A stretch of DNA of 64,000 bases from NCBI GenBank assembly GCA_001695595.3, contig MBPM02000035.1, positions 1-64,000 on the forward strand. Reading direction: 5' to 3'. Source of the stretch: Plasmopara viticola (Eukaryota > Oomycota > Peronosporomycetes > Peronosporales > Peronosporaceae). Both the position numbers and the translations under genes were made by a program. The notes under the pieces were generated by a model, which was given only the letters and a program-made list of their open reading frames with translations, did not search any database and was not told the origin of the DNA. Below are positions 1-15,100 of the stretch, piece after piece; position 1 is the stretch's first letter; every line of letters starts with the position of its first letter.

Positions 1-3000
1 TTGCATCTGTGCATGTCTAGATCGATAGAAAAGGCGTATCTGTGGCCATACAACGTGTCAGTGCTTCAACAAAATGATTATACACTTTGTTGGGCCTCTA
101 TTGCATCTGTGCATGTCTAGAGCGATAGAAAAGGCGTATCTTTGGCCGTACAACGGCTCAGTGCTCCAACAGAATGAATATACACTTCGTTGGGCCTCTA
201 TCGCATCTGTGCATGTCTAGAGCGATAGAAATGACGTATCTGTGGCCGTAGAATGTCTCAGTGCTCCCACAGGATGATCATACACTTCGTTGGAGCTCTA
301 TTGCATCTGTGCATGTCTAGAGCGATAGAAAGAACGTATCTTTGGCCGTACAACGTCTCAGGGATCCAACAGAACAACTATACACTTCTTTGGGGCTCCA
401 TTGCATCTGTGCATGTCCAGAGCGATAGAAATGACGTATTTGTGGCCGTACAACGCCTCAGTGCTCCATCAAAATGAATATACACTTCGTTGGGGCTCTA
501 TTGCATCTGTGCATGTCTAGATCGATAGAAAAGGCGTATCTGTGGTCGTACAGCGACTCAGTGCTCCCACAGAATGATCATACACTTCGTTGGAGCTCTA
601 TTGCATCTGTGCATGTCTAGAGCGATAGAAAAGGCGTATCTATGGCCATACAACGTCTCAGTGCTTCAACAAAATGATTATACACTTTTTTGGGCCTCAA
701 TTGCATTTGTGCATGTCTAGAGCAATAAAAAGGACGTATCTGTGGCCGTACAGCGTCTCAGTGCTCCCACAGAATGATCATACACTTCGTTGGAGCTCTA
801 TTGCATCTGTGCATGTCTAGAGCGATAGAAAGAACGTATCTTTGGCCGTACAACGTCTCAGGGATCCAACAGAACGACTATACACTTCTTTGGGGCTCTA
901 TTGCATCTGTGCATGTCTAGATCGATAGAAAAGGCGTATCTGTGGCCATACAACGTGTCAGTGCTTCCACAGAATGATTATCCATATCGTTGGGGATCTA
1001 TTACATCTTTGCATGTCTAGAGCAATAGAAAGGACGTATCTGTGGCCGTACAGCGTCTCAGCGCTCCAACAGAATGAATATACACTTCGTTGGGGCTCTA
1101 TTGCATCTGTGCATGTCTAGAGCGATAGAAAAGGCGTATCTTTGGCCGTACAACGTCTCAGTGCTCCAACAGAATGAATATACACTTCGCTGGGGCTCTA
1201 TTGCATCTGTGCATGTTCAGAATGATAGAAAGGACGTATCTGTGGCCGTACACCGTCTCAGCGCTCCAACAGAATGATTATACACTTCGATGGGGCTCTA
1301 TTGCATCTGTGCATGTCTAGACCGATAGAAAGGACGTATCGGTGGCCGTACAACGTCTCAGGGCTCCAACAGAACGATTATCCACTTCTTTGGGCTCCAT
1401 TGCATCTGTGGATGTCTAGAGCGATAGAAAGGACGTATCTGTGGCCGAACAACGTCTCAGTGCTCCAACAAAATAAATATACACTTCGTTGGGGCTCTAT
1501 TGCATCTGTGCATGTCTAGAGCGATAGAAAGGACGTATCTGTGGCCGTACAGCGTCTCAGTGCTCCAACAAATGAATATACACTTCGTTGGGGCTCTATT
1601 GCATCTGTGCATGTCTAGAGCGATAGAAAGGACGTATCTGTGGCCGTACAGCGTCTCAGTGCTCCCACATTATGATCATACACTTTGTTGGAGCTCTATT
1701 GCATCTGTGCATGTCTAGAGCGATCGAAAGGACGTATCTGTGGCCGTACAACGTCTCAGTGCTCCAACAAATGAATATACACTTCTTTGGGGCTCTATTG
1801 CATCTGTGCATGTCTAGACCGATAGAAAGGACGTATCGGTGGCCGTACAACGTCTCAGGGCTCCAACAGAACGATTATACACTTCTTTGGGCTCCATTGC
1901 ATCTGTGCATGTCTAGAGCGATAGAAAGGACGCATCTGTGGCCGTACAGCGTCTCAGCGCTCCAACAGAATGATTATCCACTTCGTTGGGGCTCTATTGC
2001 ATCTGTGCATGTCTAGAGCGATGAAAACGACGTATCTGTGGCCGTACAGCGTCTCAGTGCTCCCACAGAATGATTATCCACTTCGTTGGGGTTCTATTGC
2101 ATCTGTGCATGTCTAGCGCGATAGAAAGGACGTATCGGTGGCCGTACAACTTCTCAGGGCTCCCACAGAACGATTTTACACTTCTTTGGGGCTCCATTTC
2201 ATCTGTGCATGTCTAGAGCGATAGAAAGGACGTATTTGTGGCCGTACAACGTCTCAGTGCTCCAACAAAATGAATATACACTTCGTTGGGGCTCTTTTGC
2301 ATCTGTGCATGTCTAGAGCGATAGAAAGGACGTATCTTTGGCCGTACAACGACTCAGGGCTCCAACAGAATGAATATACACTTCGTTGGGCCTCTATTGC
2401 ATCTGTCCATGTCCAGAGCGATAGAAAGAACGTATCTGTAGCCGTACAGCGTCTTAGTGCTCCAACAGAATGATAATACGCTTCGTTGGGGATCTATTAC
2501 ATCTGTGCATGTCTAGAGCGATAGAAAGGACGTATCAGAGGCCGTACAACGTCTCAGTGCTCCCACAGAATGATCATACACTTCGTTGGAGCTCTATTGC
2601 ATCTGTGCATGTCTAGAGCGATAGAAAGGCGTATCTGTGGTCGTACAACGTCTCAGGGCTCCAACAGAACGATGATACATTCTTTAGGGCTCATTGCATC
2701 TGTGCATGTCTAGAGCGTTAGAAAGGACGTATGTGGCCGTAGAACGTCTCAGTGCTCCAACAAAATGAATATACACTTCGTTGGGGCTCTATTACATCTG
2801 TGCATGTCTAGAGCGATAGAAAGGACGTATCTGTGGCCGTACAGCGTCTCAGTGCTCCAACAGAATGATAATACACTTCGTTGGGGCTCTATTGCATCTG
2901 TGCATGTCTAGATCGATAGAAAAGGCGTATCTGTGGCCATACAACGAGTCAGTGCTTCAACAAAATGATTATACACTTTGTTGGGCCTCTATTGCATCTG

Positions 3001-6000
3001 TGCATGTCTAAAGCGATAGAAAAGGCGTATCTGAGGCCGTACAGCGTTCCAGTGCTCCCACAGAAAGATCATCCACTTCGTTGGAGCTCTATTGCATCTG
3101 TGCATGTCTAGAGCGATTAAAATGACGTAACTGCGGCCGTACGTCGTCTCAGTGATTAAACAGAAAGATCATACACTTCGTTGGAGCTCCATTGCATCTG
3201 TGCATGTTCAGAGCGATAGAAGGACGTATCTGTGGCCGTACAACGTCTCAGGGCTCCAACACAATGAATATACACTTCGTTGGGCCTCTATTGTATCTGC
3301 TCATGTCCAGAGCGATAGAAGAGGCGTATCGGTGGCCTTACAACGTCTCAGGGCTCCAACAGAACGATTATACACTTCTTTGGGGCTCCATTGCATCTGT
3401 GCATGTCTAGAGCGATAGAAAGGACGTATCTGTGGCCGTACAACGTCTCAGTGCTCCAACAAAATGAATGTACACTTCGCTGGGGCTCTATTGCATCTGT
3501 GCATGTCTAGAGCGATAGAAAGGACGTATCTGTGGCCGTACAGCGTCTCAGTGCTCCCACAGAATGATCATACACTTCGTTGGAGCTCTATTGCATCTGT
3601 GCATGTCTAGAGCGATAGAAAGGACGTATCTGTGGCCGTACAGCGTCTCAGTGCTCCCACAGAATGATCATACACTTCGTTGGAGCTCTATTGCATCTGT
3701 GCATGTCTAGAGCGATAGAAGGACGTATCTGTGGCCGTACAACGTCTCAGGGCTCCAACAAAATGAATATACACTTCGTTGGGCCTCTATTGTATCTGTG
3801 CATGTCTAGAGCGATCGAAAGGACGTATCCGAGGCCGTAGAACGTCTCAGTGCTCTCACAGAATGATCATACACTTCGTTGGAGCTCTATTGCATCTGTG
3901 CATGTCTAGAGCGATAGAAAGGACGTATCTGTGGTCGTACAACGTCTCAGGGCTCCAACAGAACGATTATACACTTCTTCGGGGCACCATTGCATCTGTG
4001 CATGTCTAGTGCGATAGAAAGGACGTATCTGTGGCCATACAACGTCTCAGGGCTCCAACAAAATGAATATACACTTCGTTGGGGCTCTATTGCATCTGTG
4101 CATGTCTAGAGCGATAGAAAGGACGTATCTGTGGCCGTACAAGGTCTCAGTGCTCCAACAAAATGAATATACACTTCGTTGGGGCTCTATTGCATCTGTG
4201 CATGTCTAGAGCGAAAGAAAGGATGTATCTGTGGCCGTACAGCGTCTCAGTGCTACCACAGAATGATCATACACTTCGTTGGAGCTCTATTGCATCTGTG
4301 CATGTCTAGAGCGATAGAAAGGACGTATCGGTGGCCGTACAGCGTCTCAGCGCTCCAACAGAATGATATTACACTTCGTTGGGGCTCTATTGCATCTGTG
4401 CATGTCTAGACCGATAGAAAGGACGTGTCTGAGGCCGTACGACGTCTCAGTGCTCCCACAGAATGATCATACACTTCGTTGGAGCTCTATTAAATCTACG
4501 CATGTCTAGAGCGATAGAAAGGACATATCTTTGGCCGTACAGCGTCTCAGCGCTTCAACAGAATGATAATACACTTCGTTGGGGCTCTGTTGCATCTGTG
4601 CATGTCTAGAGCGATAGAAAAGGCGTATCGGTGGCCATACAACGTCTCTGTGCTCCAACAAAATGAATTTACACTTTGCTGGGCCTCTATTGCATCTGTG
4701 CATGTCTAGAGCGATAGAATGGACGTATCTGTGGCCGTACAGCGTATCAGTTTTCCCACAGAATTATCATACACTTCGTTGGCCCTCTATTGCATCTGTG
4801 CATGTCTAGAGCGATAGGAAAGGCGTATCTGTGGCCATACAACGTCCTAGTGCTTCAACAAAGTGAATTTACACTTTGTTAGGCCTCTATATCATCTGTG
4901 CATCTCTAGAGCGATAGAAAAGGCGTGTCTTTGGCCGTACAACGTCTCAGTGCTCCAACAGAATGAATATACACTTCGTTGGGCCTCTATTGCATCTGTG
5001 CATGTCCAGAGCGATAGAAATGACGTATCTGTGGCCGTACAGAGTCTCAGTGCTCCACAGAATGATCATACACTTCGTTGGAGCTCTATTGCATCTGTGC
5101 ATGTCTAGAGCGAAAGAAAGGACGTATCTGTGGCCGTACAGCGTCTCAGCGCTCCAACAAAATGAATATACACTTCGTTGGAGCTCGATTGCATCTGGGC
5201 ATGTCTAGAGCGATAGAAAGGACGTGTCTGAGGCCGTACGACGCCTCAGTGCTCCAACAAAGTGAATATACACTTCGTTGGGGCTCGATTGCATCTGGGC
5301 ATGTCTAGAGCAATAAAAAGGACGTATCTTTGGCCGTACAGCGTCTCAGGGCTCCCACAAATTGATCATACACTTCGTTGGAGCTCTTTTGCATCTGTGC
5401 ATGTCTAGAGAGATAGAAAGGACGTATCTTTGGCCGTACAACGTCTCAGGGCTCCAACAGAACGATTATACACTTCGTTGGGCCTCTATTGCATCTGTGC
5501 ATGTTCAGAGCGATCGAAAGGACGTATCTGTGGCCGTACAGTGTCTCAGCGCTCCACAGAATGAGTATGCAATTCGTTGTGGGTGCATAGCATCTGTTCA
5601 TGTCTAGAGCGACAGAATGGACGTATCCGTGGGCGTATAGCGTCTCAGCGCTACAAACGAATGGTTATCCACTTCGTTGGGGCTCTATTGCATCTGTACA
5701 AGTCTAGAGCGATAGTAAAGACGAATCCGTGGCCGTACAGCGTCTCAGCGCTCAAACAGAATGTATAATACACTTCGTTGGGGCTCTATTGCATTTGTGC
5801 ATGTCTAGATCGATAGAAAAGGCGTATCTGTGGCCATACAACGTCTCAGTGCTCCAACAGAATGAATATACACTTCGTTGGGCCTCTATTGCATCTGTGC
5901 ATGTTCAGAGCGATAGAAAGGACGTATCTGAGGCCGGCCAGCGTCGCAGCGCTCCAACAAAATGAATATACACTTCGTTGGGGCTCTATTGCATGTATGC

Positions 6001-6152
6001 ATGTCTAGAGCGATAGAAAGAACGTATCTTTGGCCGTACAACGTCTCAGGGATCCAACAGAAAGATCATACACTTCGTTGGAGCTCTATTGCATCTGTGC
6101 ATGTCTAGAGCGATAGAAAGGACGTGTCTGAGGCCGTACGACGCCTCAGTGC

Positions 6153-7155
6153 TCCAACAAAGTAAATATACACTTCGTTGGGGCTCGATTGCATCTGGGC
6201 ATGTCTAGAGCAATAAAAAGGACGTATCTTTGGCCGTACAGCGTCTCAGGGCTCCCACAGAATGATCATACACTTCGTTGGAGCTCTATTGCATCTGTGC
6301 ATGTCTAGAGCGATAGAAAGGACGTTTCTTTGGCCGTACAGCGTCTCAGCGCTCCAACAGAATGATAATACACTTTGTTGGGCCTCTATTGCATCTGTGC
6401 ATGTCCAGAGCGATAGAAATGACGTATTTGTGGCCGTACAGCGTCTCAGCGCTTCAACAGAATGATATCACGCTTCGTTGGGGCTCTATTACATCTGTGC
6501 ATGTCTAGAGCGATAGAAAGGACGTATCTTTGGCCGTACAGCGTCTCAGCGCTCCAACAGAATGATAATACACTCCGTTGGGGCTCGATTACATCTGGGC
6601 ATGTCTAGAGCGATAGAAAGGACGTGTCTGAGGCCGTACGACGCCTCAGTGCTCCAACAAAGTGAATATACACTTCGTTGGGGCTCGATTGCATCTGGCA
6701 TGTCTAGAGCAATAAAAAGGACGTATCTTGGCCGTACAGCGTCTCAGGGCTCCCACAGAATGATCATACACTTCGTTGGAGCTCTATTGCATCTGTGCAT
6801 GTCTAGAGCGATAGAAAGGACGTATCTTTGGCCGTACAACGTCTCAGGGCTCCAACAGAACGATTATACACTTCTTTGGGGCTCCATTGCATCTGTGCAT
6901 GTTCAGAGCGATCGAAAGGACGTATCTGTGGCCGTACAGTGTCTCAGCGCTTCAACAGAATGAGTATGCAATTCGTTGTGGGTCAATAGCATCTGTGCAT
7001 GTCTAGAGCGACAGAATGGACGTATCCGTGGGCGTACAGCGTCTCAGCGCTACAAACGAATGGTTATCCACTTCGTTGGGGCTGTATTGCATCTGTACAA
7101 GTCTAGAGCGATAGTAAAGACGAATCGTGGCCGTACAGCGTCTCAGCACTTCAAC
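6153..7155 (+). repeat. Duplicated ~1-kb satellite block, copy 1
   Basis: This ten-monomer stretch reappears in the same order at 8149-9155, offset by 1,996-2,000 bases. Diagnostic shared variants are the monomer with AGCAATAAAAAGGACGTATC, the one with GACGTGTCTGAGGCCGTACG, and the irregular one with AATTCGTTGTGGGT followed by GCGACAGAATGGA. A few substitutions and one-base indels separate the copies, and one monomer near 6570 differs in type from its partner near 8567. It reflects unequal exchange within the array. Confidence 0.8.
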
Positions 7156-8148
7156 ACAATGAATATACACTTCGTTGGGGCTCTATTGCATCAATGAATG
7201 TCCAGAGCGATAGAAAAGACGTATCGGTTGCCGTACAACGTCTTAGTGCTCCAACAAAATGATATACACTTTGTTGGGCCTCTATTGCATCTGTGCATGT
7301 CTAGAGCAATAGAAAGAACGTACCTTTGGCCGTACAGCGTCTCGGCGCACCAACAGAATGATAATACACTTCGTTGGGGCTCTATTGCATCTGTGCATGT
7401 CTAGAGCGATAGAAAAGGCGTATCTGTGGCCGTACAACGTCTCAGTGCTTCAACAAAATGATTATACACTTTGTTGGGGCTCTATTGCATCTGTGCATGT
7501 CTAGAGCGATAGAAAGGACGTATCTGTGGCCGTACAGCGTCTCAGTGCTCCCACAGAATGATCATACACTTCGTTGGAGCTCTATTGCATCTGTGCATGT
7601 CTAGAGCGATAGAAAGAACGTATCTTTGGCCATACAACGTCTCAGGGATCCAACAGAACGACTATACACTTCTTTGGGGCTCCATTGCATCTGTGCATTT
7701 CCAGAGCGATAGAAATGACGTATTTGTTGCCGTAAAACGCCTCGGTGCTCCAACAAAATGAATATACACTTCGTTGGGGCTCTATTGCATCTGAGCATGT
7801 CTAGAGCGATAGAAAGGACGTATCTGTGGCCGTACAGCGACTCAGTGCTCCCAGAGAATGATCATAATCTTCGTTGGGGCTCTTTTGCATCTGTGCATGT
7901 CTAGATCGATAGAAAAGGCGTATCTGTGGCCATACAACGTGTCAGTGCTTCAACAAAATGATTATACACTTTGTTGGACCTCTATTGCATCTGTGCATGT
8001 TTAGAGCGATAGAAAAGGCGTATTTTTGGCCATACAACGTCTCAGGGATCCAACAGAACGACTATACACTTCGTTGGGGCTCCATTGCATCTGTGCATGT
8101 CCAGAGCGATAGAAATGACGTATTTGTTGCCGTACAACGCCTCGGTGC

Positions 8149-9155
8149 TCCAACAAAGTGAATATACACTTCGTTGGGGCTCGATTGCATCTGGGCATGT
8201 CTAGAGCAATAAAAAGGACGTATCTTTGGCCGTACAGCGTCTCAGGGCTCCCACAGAATGATCATACACTTCGTTGGAGCTCTATTGCATCTGTGCATGT
8301 CTAGAGCGATAGAAAGGACGTTTCTTTGGCCGTACAGCGTCTCAGCGCTCCAACAGAATGATAATACACTTTGTTGGGCCTCTATTGCATCTGTGCATGT
8401 CCAGAGCGATAGAAATGACGTATTTGTGGCCGTACAGCGTCTCAGCGCTTCAACAGAATGATATCACGCTTCGTTGGGGCTCTATTACATCTGTGCATGT
8501 CTAGAGCAATAGAAAGGACGTATCTTTGGCCGTACAGCGTCTCAGCGCTCCAACAAAATGAATATACACTTCGTTGGAGCTCGATTACATCTGGGCATGT
8601 CTAGAGCGATAGAAAGGACGTGTCTGAGGCCGTACGACGCCTCAGTGCTCCAACAAAGTGAATATACACTTCGTTGGGGCTCGATTGCATCTGGGCATGT
8701 CTAGAGCAATAAAAAGGACGTATCTTTGGCCGTACAGCGTCTCAGGGCTCCCACAGAATGATCATACACTTCGTTGGGGCTCAATTGCATCTGTGCATGT
8801 CTAGAGAGATAGAAAGGACGTATCTTTGGCCGTACAACGTCTCAGGGCTCCAACAGAACAATTATACACTTCTTTGGGGCTCCATTGCATCTGTGCATGT
8901 TCAGAGCGATCGAAAGGACGTATCTGTGGCCGTACAGTGTCTCAGCGCTTCAACAGAATGAGTATGCAATTCGTTGTGGGTGCATAGCATCTGTGCATGT
9001 CTAGAGCGACAGAATGGAGATATCCGTGGGCGTACAGCGTCTCAGCGCTACAAACGAATGGTTATCCACTTCGTTGGGGCTGTATTGCATCTGTACAAGT
9101 CTAGAGCGATAGTAAAGACGAATCCGTGGCCGTACAGCGTCTCAGCACTTCAACA
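8149..9155 (+). repeat. Duplicated ~1-kb satellite block, copy 2
   Basis: Second copy of the ten-monomer block described at 6153-7155, with the same order of variant monomers. The spacing between the copies is close to 20 monomers, so register is preserved. The sequence past 9155 no longer follows copy 1. Confidence 0.8.
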
Positions 9156-12100
9156 GAATGATAATACTCTTCGTTTTGGCTCTATTGCATCTGTGCATGT
9201 CTTGAGTGATAGAAAGGACGTATCTATGGCAGTAGAACGTCTCAGCGCTCAAACAGATTGATTATACACTTTGTTGGGGCTCTTTTGCATCTGTGCACGT
9301 CTATTGCGATAGAAAGAACGTATCTTTGGCCGTACAGCGTCTCGGCGCACCAACAGAATGATAATACACTTCGTTGGGGCTCTATTGCATCTGTGCATGT
9401 CTAGAGCGATAGAAAGGACGTATCTTTGGCCATACAACGTCTCAGGGATCCAACAGAACGACTATACACTTCGTTGGGGCTCCATTGCATCTGTGCATGT
9501 CCAGAGCGATAGAAATGACGTATTTGTGGCCGTACAACGCCTCGGTGCTCCAACAAAATGAATATACACTTCGTTGGGGCTCTATTGCATCTGAGCATGT
9601 CTAGAGCGATAGAAAGGACGTATCTGTGGCCGTACAGCGTCTCAGTGCTCCCAGAGAATGATCAAAATCTTCGTTGGGGCTCTTTGCATCTGTGCATGTC
9701 TAGATCGATAGAAAAGGCGTATCTGTGGCCATACAACGTGTCAGTGCTTCAACAAAATGATTATACACTTTGTTGGGCCTCTATTGCATCTGTGCATGTC
9801 TAGAGCGTTAGAAAAGGCGTATCTTTGGCCGTACAACGGCTCAGTGCTCCAACAGAATGAATAACACTTCGTTGGGCCTCCATCGCATCTGTGCATGTCT
9901 AGAGCGATAGAAAAGACGTATCTGTGGCTGTATAATGTCTCAGCGCTCCAACAGAATGATTATACACTTCGTTGGGGCTCTATTGCATCTGTGCATGTCT
10001 AGAGCGATAGAAAGGACGTATCTGTGGCCGTACAACGTCTCAGTGCTCCAACAGAATGAATATACACTTCGTTGGGCCTCTATTGCATCTGTGCATGTCC
10101 GGAGCGATAGAAAGAACGTATCTGTGGCCGTACAGCGTCTCAGTGCTCCAACAGAATGATTATACACTTCGTTTGGGATCGATTGCATCTGGCATGTCTA
10201 GAGCGATAGAAAGGCGTATCTGTGGACGTACAACGTCTCGTGCTTCCACAGAATGATTATACTTCGTTGGGGATCTATTACATCTTTGCATGTCTAGAGC
10301 GATAGAAAGGACGTATCTGTGGCTGTACAGCGTCTCAGCGCTCCAACAAATGATTATACAATTCGTTGTGGCTGCATTGCATCTGTGCATGTCTAGAGCG
10401 ATAGAAAGGACGTATCTGTGGCCGTACAACGTCTCAGTGCTCCAACAAAAAAATAGACTTCGTGGAGGCTCTTTTGAATCTGTGCATGTCTAGAGCGATA
10501 GAAAGGACGTATCTGTGGCCGTACAGCGTCTCAGCGCTCCACAGAATGATCATACACTTCGTTGGGGCTCTATTGCATCTGTGCATGTCTAGAGCGATAG
10601 AAAAGGCGTATCTTTGGTCGTACAACGTCTCAGTGCTTCAACAAAATGATGATACACTTCTAGGGCTCTATTGCATCTGTGCATGTCTAGAGCGATAGAA
10701 AAGGCGTATCTGTGGCCGTACAACGTCTCAGGCTCCAACACAATGAATATACACTTCGTTGGGCTCTATTGTATCTGTGCATGTCCAGAGCGATAGAAGA
10801 GGCGTATCGGTGGCCGTACAACGTCTCAGGGCTCCAACAGAACGATTATACACTTCTTTGGGGCTCCATTGCATCTGTGCATGTCTAGAGCGATAGAAAG
10901 GACGTATCTGTGGCCGTACAACGTCTCAGTGCTCCAACAAATAAATATACACTTCGATGGGGCTCTATTGCATCTGTGCATGTCTAGAGCGATAGAAAGG
11001 ACGTATCTGTGGCCGTACAGCGTCTCAGTGCTCCCACATTATGATCATACACTTTGTTGGGGCTCTATTGCATCTGTGCATGTCTAGAGCGATAGAAAGG
11101 ACGTATCTGTGGCCGTACAGCGTCTCAGTGCTCCCACAGAATGATCATACACTTCGTTGGAGCTCTATTGCATCTGTGCATGTCTAGAGCGATAGAAAAG
11201 GCGTATCTTTGGCCGTACAACGTCTCAGTGCTCCAACACAATGAATATACACTTCGTTGGGCCTCTATTGTATCTGTGCATGTCCAGAGCGATAGAAGAG
11301 GCGTATCGGTGGCCGTACAACGTCTCAGGCTCCAACAGAACGATTATACACTTCGTTGAGGCTCCATTGCATCTGTGCATGTCTAGAGCGATAGAAAGGA
11401 CGTATCTGTGGCCGTACAACGTCTCAGTGCTCCAACAAAATAAATATACACTTCGTTGGGGCTCTATTGCATCTGTGCATGTCTAGAGCGATAGAAAGGA
11501 CGTATCTGTGGCCGTAAAGCGACTCAGTGCTCCCACAGAATGATCATACACTTCGTTGGAGCTCTATTGCATCTGTTCATGTCTAGAGCGATAGAAAAGG
11601 CGTATCATTGGTCGTACAACGTCTTAGTGCTTCAACAAATGATGTACACTTCGTGGGAGCTCTATTGCATCTGTGCATGTCTAGAGCGATAGAAATGACG
11701 ATCTATGGCCATACAACGTCTCGTGCTCCACAGAATCATTATCCACTTCGTTGGGGATCTTGCATCTGTGCATGTCCAGAGCGAAGAAAGGCGTTTCGGT
11801 GGCCGTACAACGTCTCAGGGCTTCCAACAGAAACGAATATACACATTTTTTGGGGCTCCATTGCATCTGTGCATGTCTAGAGCGATATAAAAAAGACGTA
11901 ACTGTGGCCGTACATCGTCTCAGTGCTCCAACAAAATGATGATACACTTTGTTGGGGCTCTTTTGCATCTGTGCATGTATAGAGAGATAGAAAGGACGTA
12001 TCTAAGGCCGTACAACGTCTCAGGGCTTCAACACAATGAATATACACTTCGTTGGGCCTCTAATGCATCTGTGCATGTCCAGAGCGATAGGAAAGGCGTA

Positions 12101-15100
12101 TCTGTGGCCGTACAACGTCTCAGTGCTCCAACAAAATGAATATACACTTCGTTGAGGCTCTATTGCATCTGTGCATGTCTAGAGCGATAAAAAGGACTAT
12201 CTGTGGCCGTACAGCACAGCGTCTCAGTGTCCCACAGAATAATCATACACTTCGTTGGAGCTCTATTGCATCTGTGCATGTCTAGAGCGACAGAAAAGGC
12301 GTATCTATGGCCGTACAACGTCTCAGTGCTCCAACAAAATGATTATACACTTCGTTGGGGCTCTATTACATCGTTGCATGTCTAGAGCGATAGAAAGGAC
12401 GTATCTGAGGCCGTACAACGTCTCAGTGCTCCCACAGAAAGATCATACACTTCGTTGGAGCTCTATTGCATCTGTGCATGTCTAGAGCGATAGAAAAGGC
12501 GTATCTGGCCGCACGTACAACGTCTCAGGGCTCCAACAGAATGAATATACACTTCGTTGGGGCTCGATTGCATCTGTGCATGTCTAGAGAGATAGAAAAA
12601 GACGTATCTGGCCGTACAACGTCTCAGTGCTTCAACAAAAAGATACTACTCTTTGTTGGGGCTCTATTGCATCTGTGCATGTCTAGAGCGATAGAAAGGA
12701 CGTATCTGTGGCCGTACAACGTCTCAGGGCTCCAACACAATGAATATACACTTCGTTGGGCCTCTATTGCATCTGTGCATGTCCAGAGCGATAGAAAAGG
12801 CGTTTCGGTGGCCGTACAACGTCAAAGGGCTCCAATAGAACGATTATACACTTTTTTGGGGCTCCATTGCATCTGTGCATGTCTAGAGCGATAGAAAGGA
12901 CGTAACTGTGGCCGTACAACGTCTCAGTGCTCCAACAAAATGATGATACACTTTGTTAGGGCTCTGTTGCATCTGTGCATTTCTAGAGCGATAGAAAGGA
13001 CGTATCTGTGGCCGTACAACGTCTCAGGGCTCCAACACAATGAATATACACTTCGTTGGGCCTCTATTGCATCTGTGCATGTCCAGAGCGATAGAAAAGG
13101 CGTATCGGTGGCCGTACAACGTCTCAGTGCTCCAACAAAAAGAATATACACTTCGTTGGGGCTCTATTGCATCTGTGCATGTCTAGAGCGATAAAAAGGA
13201 CGTATCTGTAGCCGTACAGCGTTTTAGTGCTCCCACAGAATAATCATACACTTCGTTGGAGCTCTATTGCATCTGTGCATGTCTAGAGCGATAGAAAAGG
13301 CGTATCTGTGGCCGTACAACGTCTCAGTGCTTCAACAAAATGATAATACACTTTGTTGTGGCTCTATTGCATCTGTTCATGTCTAGAGCAATAGAAAGGG
13401 TGTATCCGATGCCGTTCAATGTCTCAGCGCTCGAATAAAAAGATTATAGACTTCGTTAGGGTTCTATTGCATCTGCGCATGTCTTAAGCAATTGAAAGGG
13501 CGTGTCTAATGCCGTACAACGTCTCAGGGCTCCAACAGAATGAATATACACTAAGGTGGGGCTCGATTGCATCTGTGCATGTCTAAAGAGATAGAAAAGA
13601 CGTATCTGTGGCCGTACAGCGTCTCAGTGCTTCAACAAAATGATAATACTCTTTGTTGGGGTTCTATTGCATCTGTGCATGTCTAGAGCGAAAAAAAGAA
13701 CGTATCTTTGGTCGTACAATGTCTCAGCCCTCCAAGAGCATGATTGTACACTTCGTTGGGGCTCAATTGCATCTGTGCATATCTAGAGCAATAGAAAGGA
13801 CGTATCTGTGGCCGTACAACGTCTCAGCGTTCCAACAGAATGATTATACACTTCGTTGGGGCTCTATTCCATCTGCGCATGTTTAGAGCAATAGAAAGAT
13901 GGTATCAGAATGATCATACACTTCGTTGGAGCTCTATTGCATCTGTGCATGTCTAGAGCGATAGAAAAGGCGTATCTTTGGTCGTACAACGTCTCAGTGC
14001 TCCAACACAATGATTATACATTTCCTTGAGGCTCTATTGTATGTGTGCATGTCTTGAGCAATACATGGAACGTATTTTTGGCCGTACAACGTCTCAGCGC
14101 TTCAACTGAAAGATTATACACTTCTTTGTTGCTCTATTGCATATGTGCATGTATACACTGATAGAAAGGACGTATCGTTGGCCGTACAACGTCTCAGCAC
14201 ATCGCCAGAAGGATTAAAGACTTCGTTAGGGATCTATTGCTTCGTTAGGGATCTATTGCATCTGTGCATGTCTAGAGCGATAGAAAGGACGAAATTTCCC
14301 CGGACAACGTTTCAGCGCTCCAACAGAATGATTATACACTTCGTTGTGGCTCTACTCTATCTGTGCATGGCTAGAGCGACAGAATTGACGAATCTTTCAC
14401 CGTACAACGTCTCAGCGCTTTAGCAGAATGATAATACACTTCGTTGGGGCTCTATTGCATCTGTTCATTTCTTGAGCAATAGAAAGGACGTATTTTTGGC
14501 CGGACCACGTCTCAGAGTTCCAAAAGAATGATAATACGCTTCGTTGTGGCTCTATTCTATCTGTGCATGTCTAGAGCGACAAAAAGAGCGTTTCTGTGGC
14601 CATATAACGTCTCAGGGCTTCAACAGAATGCTGATACACATCGTTGGGGTTCTATTGCATCTGAGAACGTATAGAGCGATTGAAAAGACATATCTTTGGC
14701 CGTAAAATGTCTCAGTGCTCCGACAGATTCATTGTACACTCCGTTGTGGCTCTATCGCATCTTTGCAAGTCTAGAGCGATAAGAAAGACATATCTTTGTC
14801 CGTAAATGGCTCGGTGCTCCAACAGAATGATTATACACTTCGTTGTGGCTCTATTGCATCTTTCCGTGTCTAGAGCGATAGAAATAACGTATTTTTCGCC
14901 GTACAACGTCTCAGCGCTTCAACAAAATTATTATACACTTCCATGTAGCTCTATTGCATCTGTGCATGTCTTGCGCGATAGAAAAGACGTATCGTTGGCC
15001 GTACAACGTATCAGTGCTTTAACAGAATGGTTATACACTTCGTTGGGGCTCTAATTTGTCTGTGCATGTCTTGAGCGATAGAAAGGACGTATTTTTGGCC

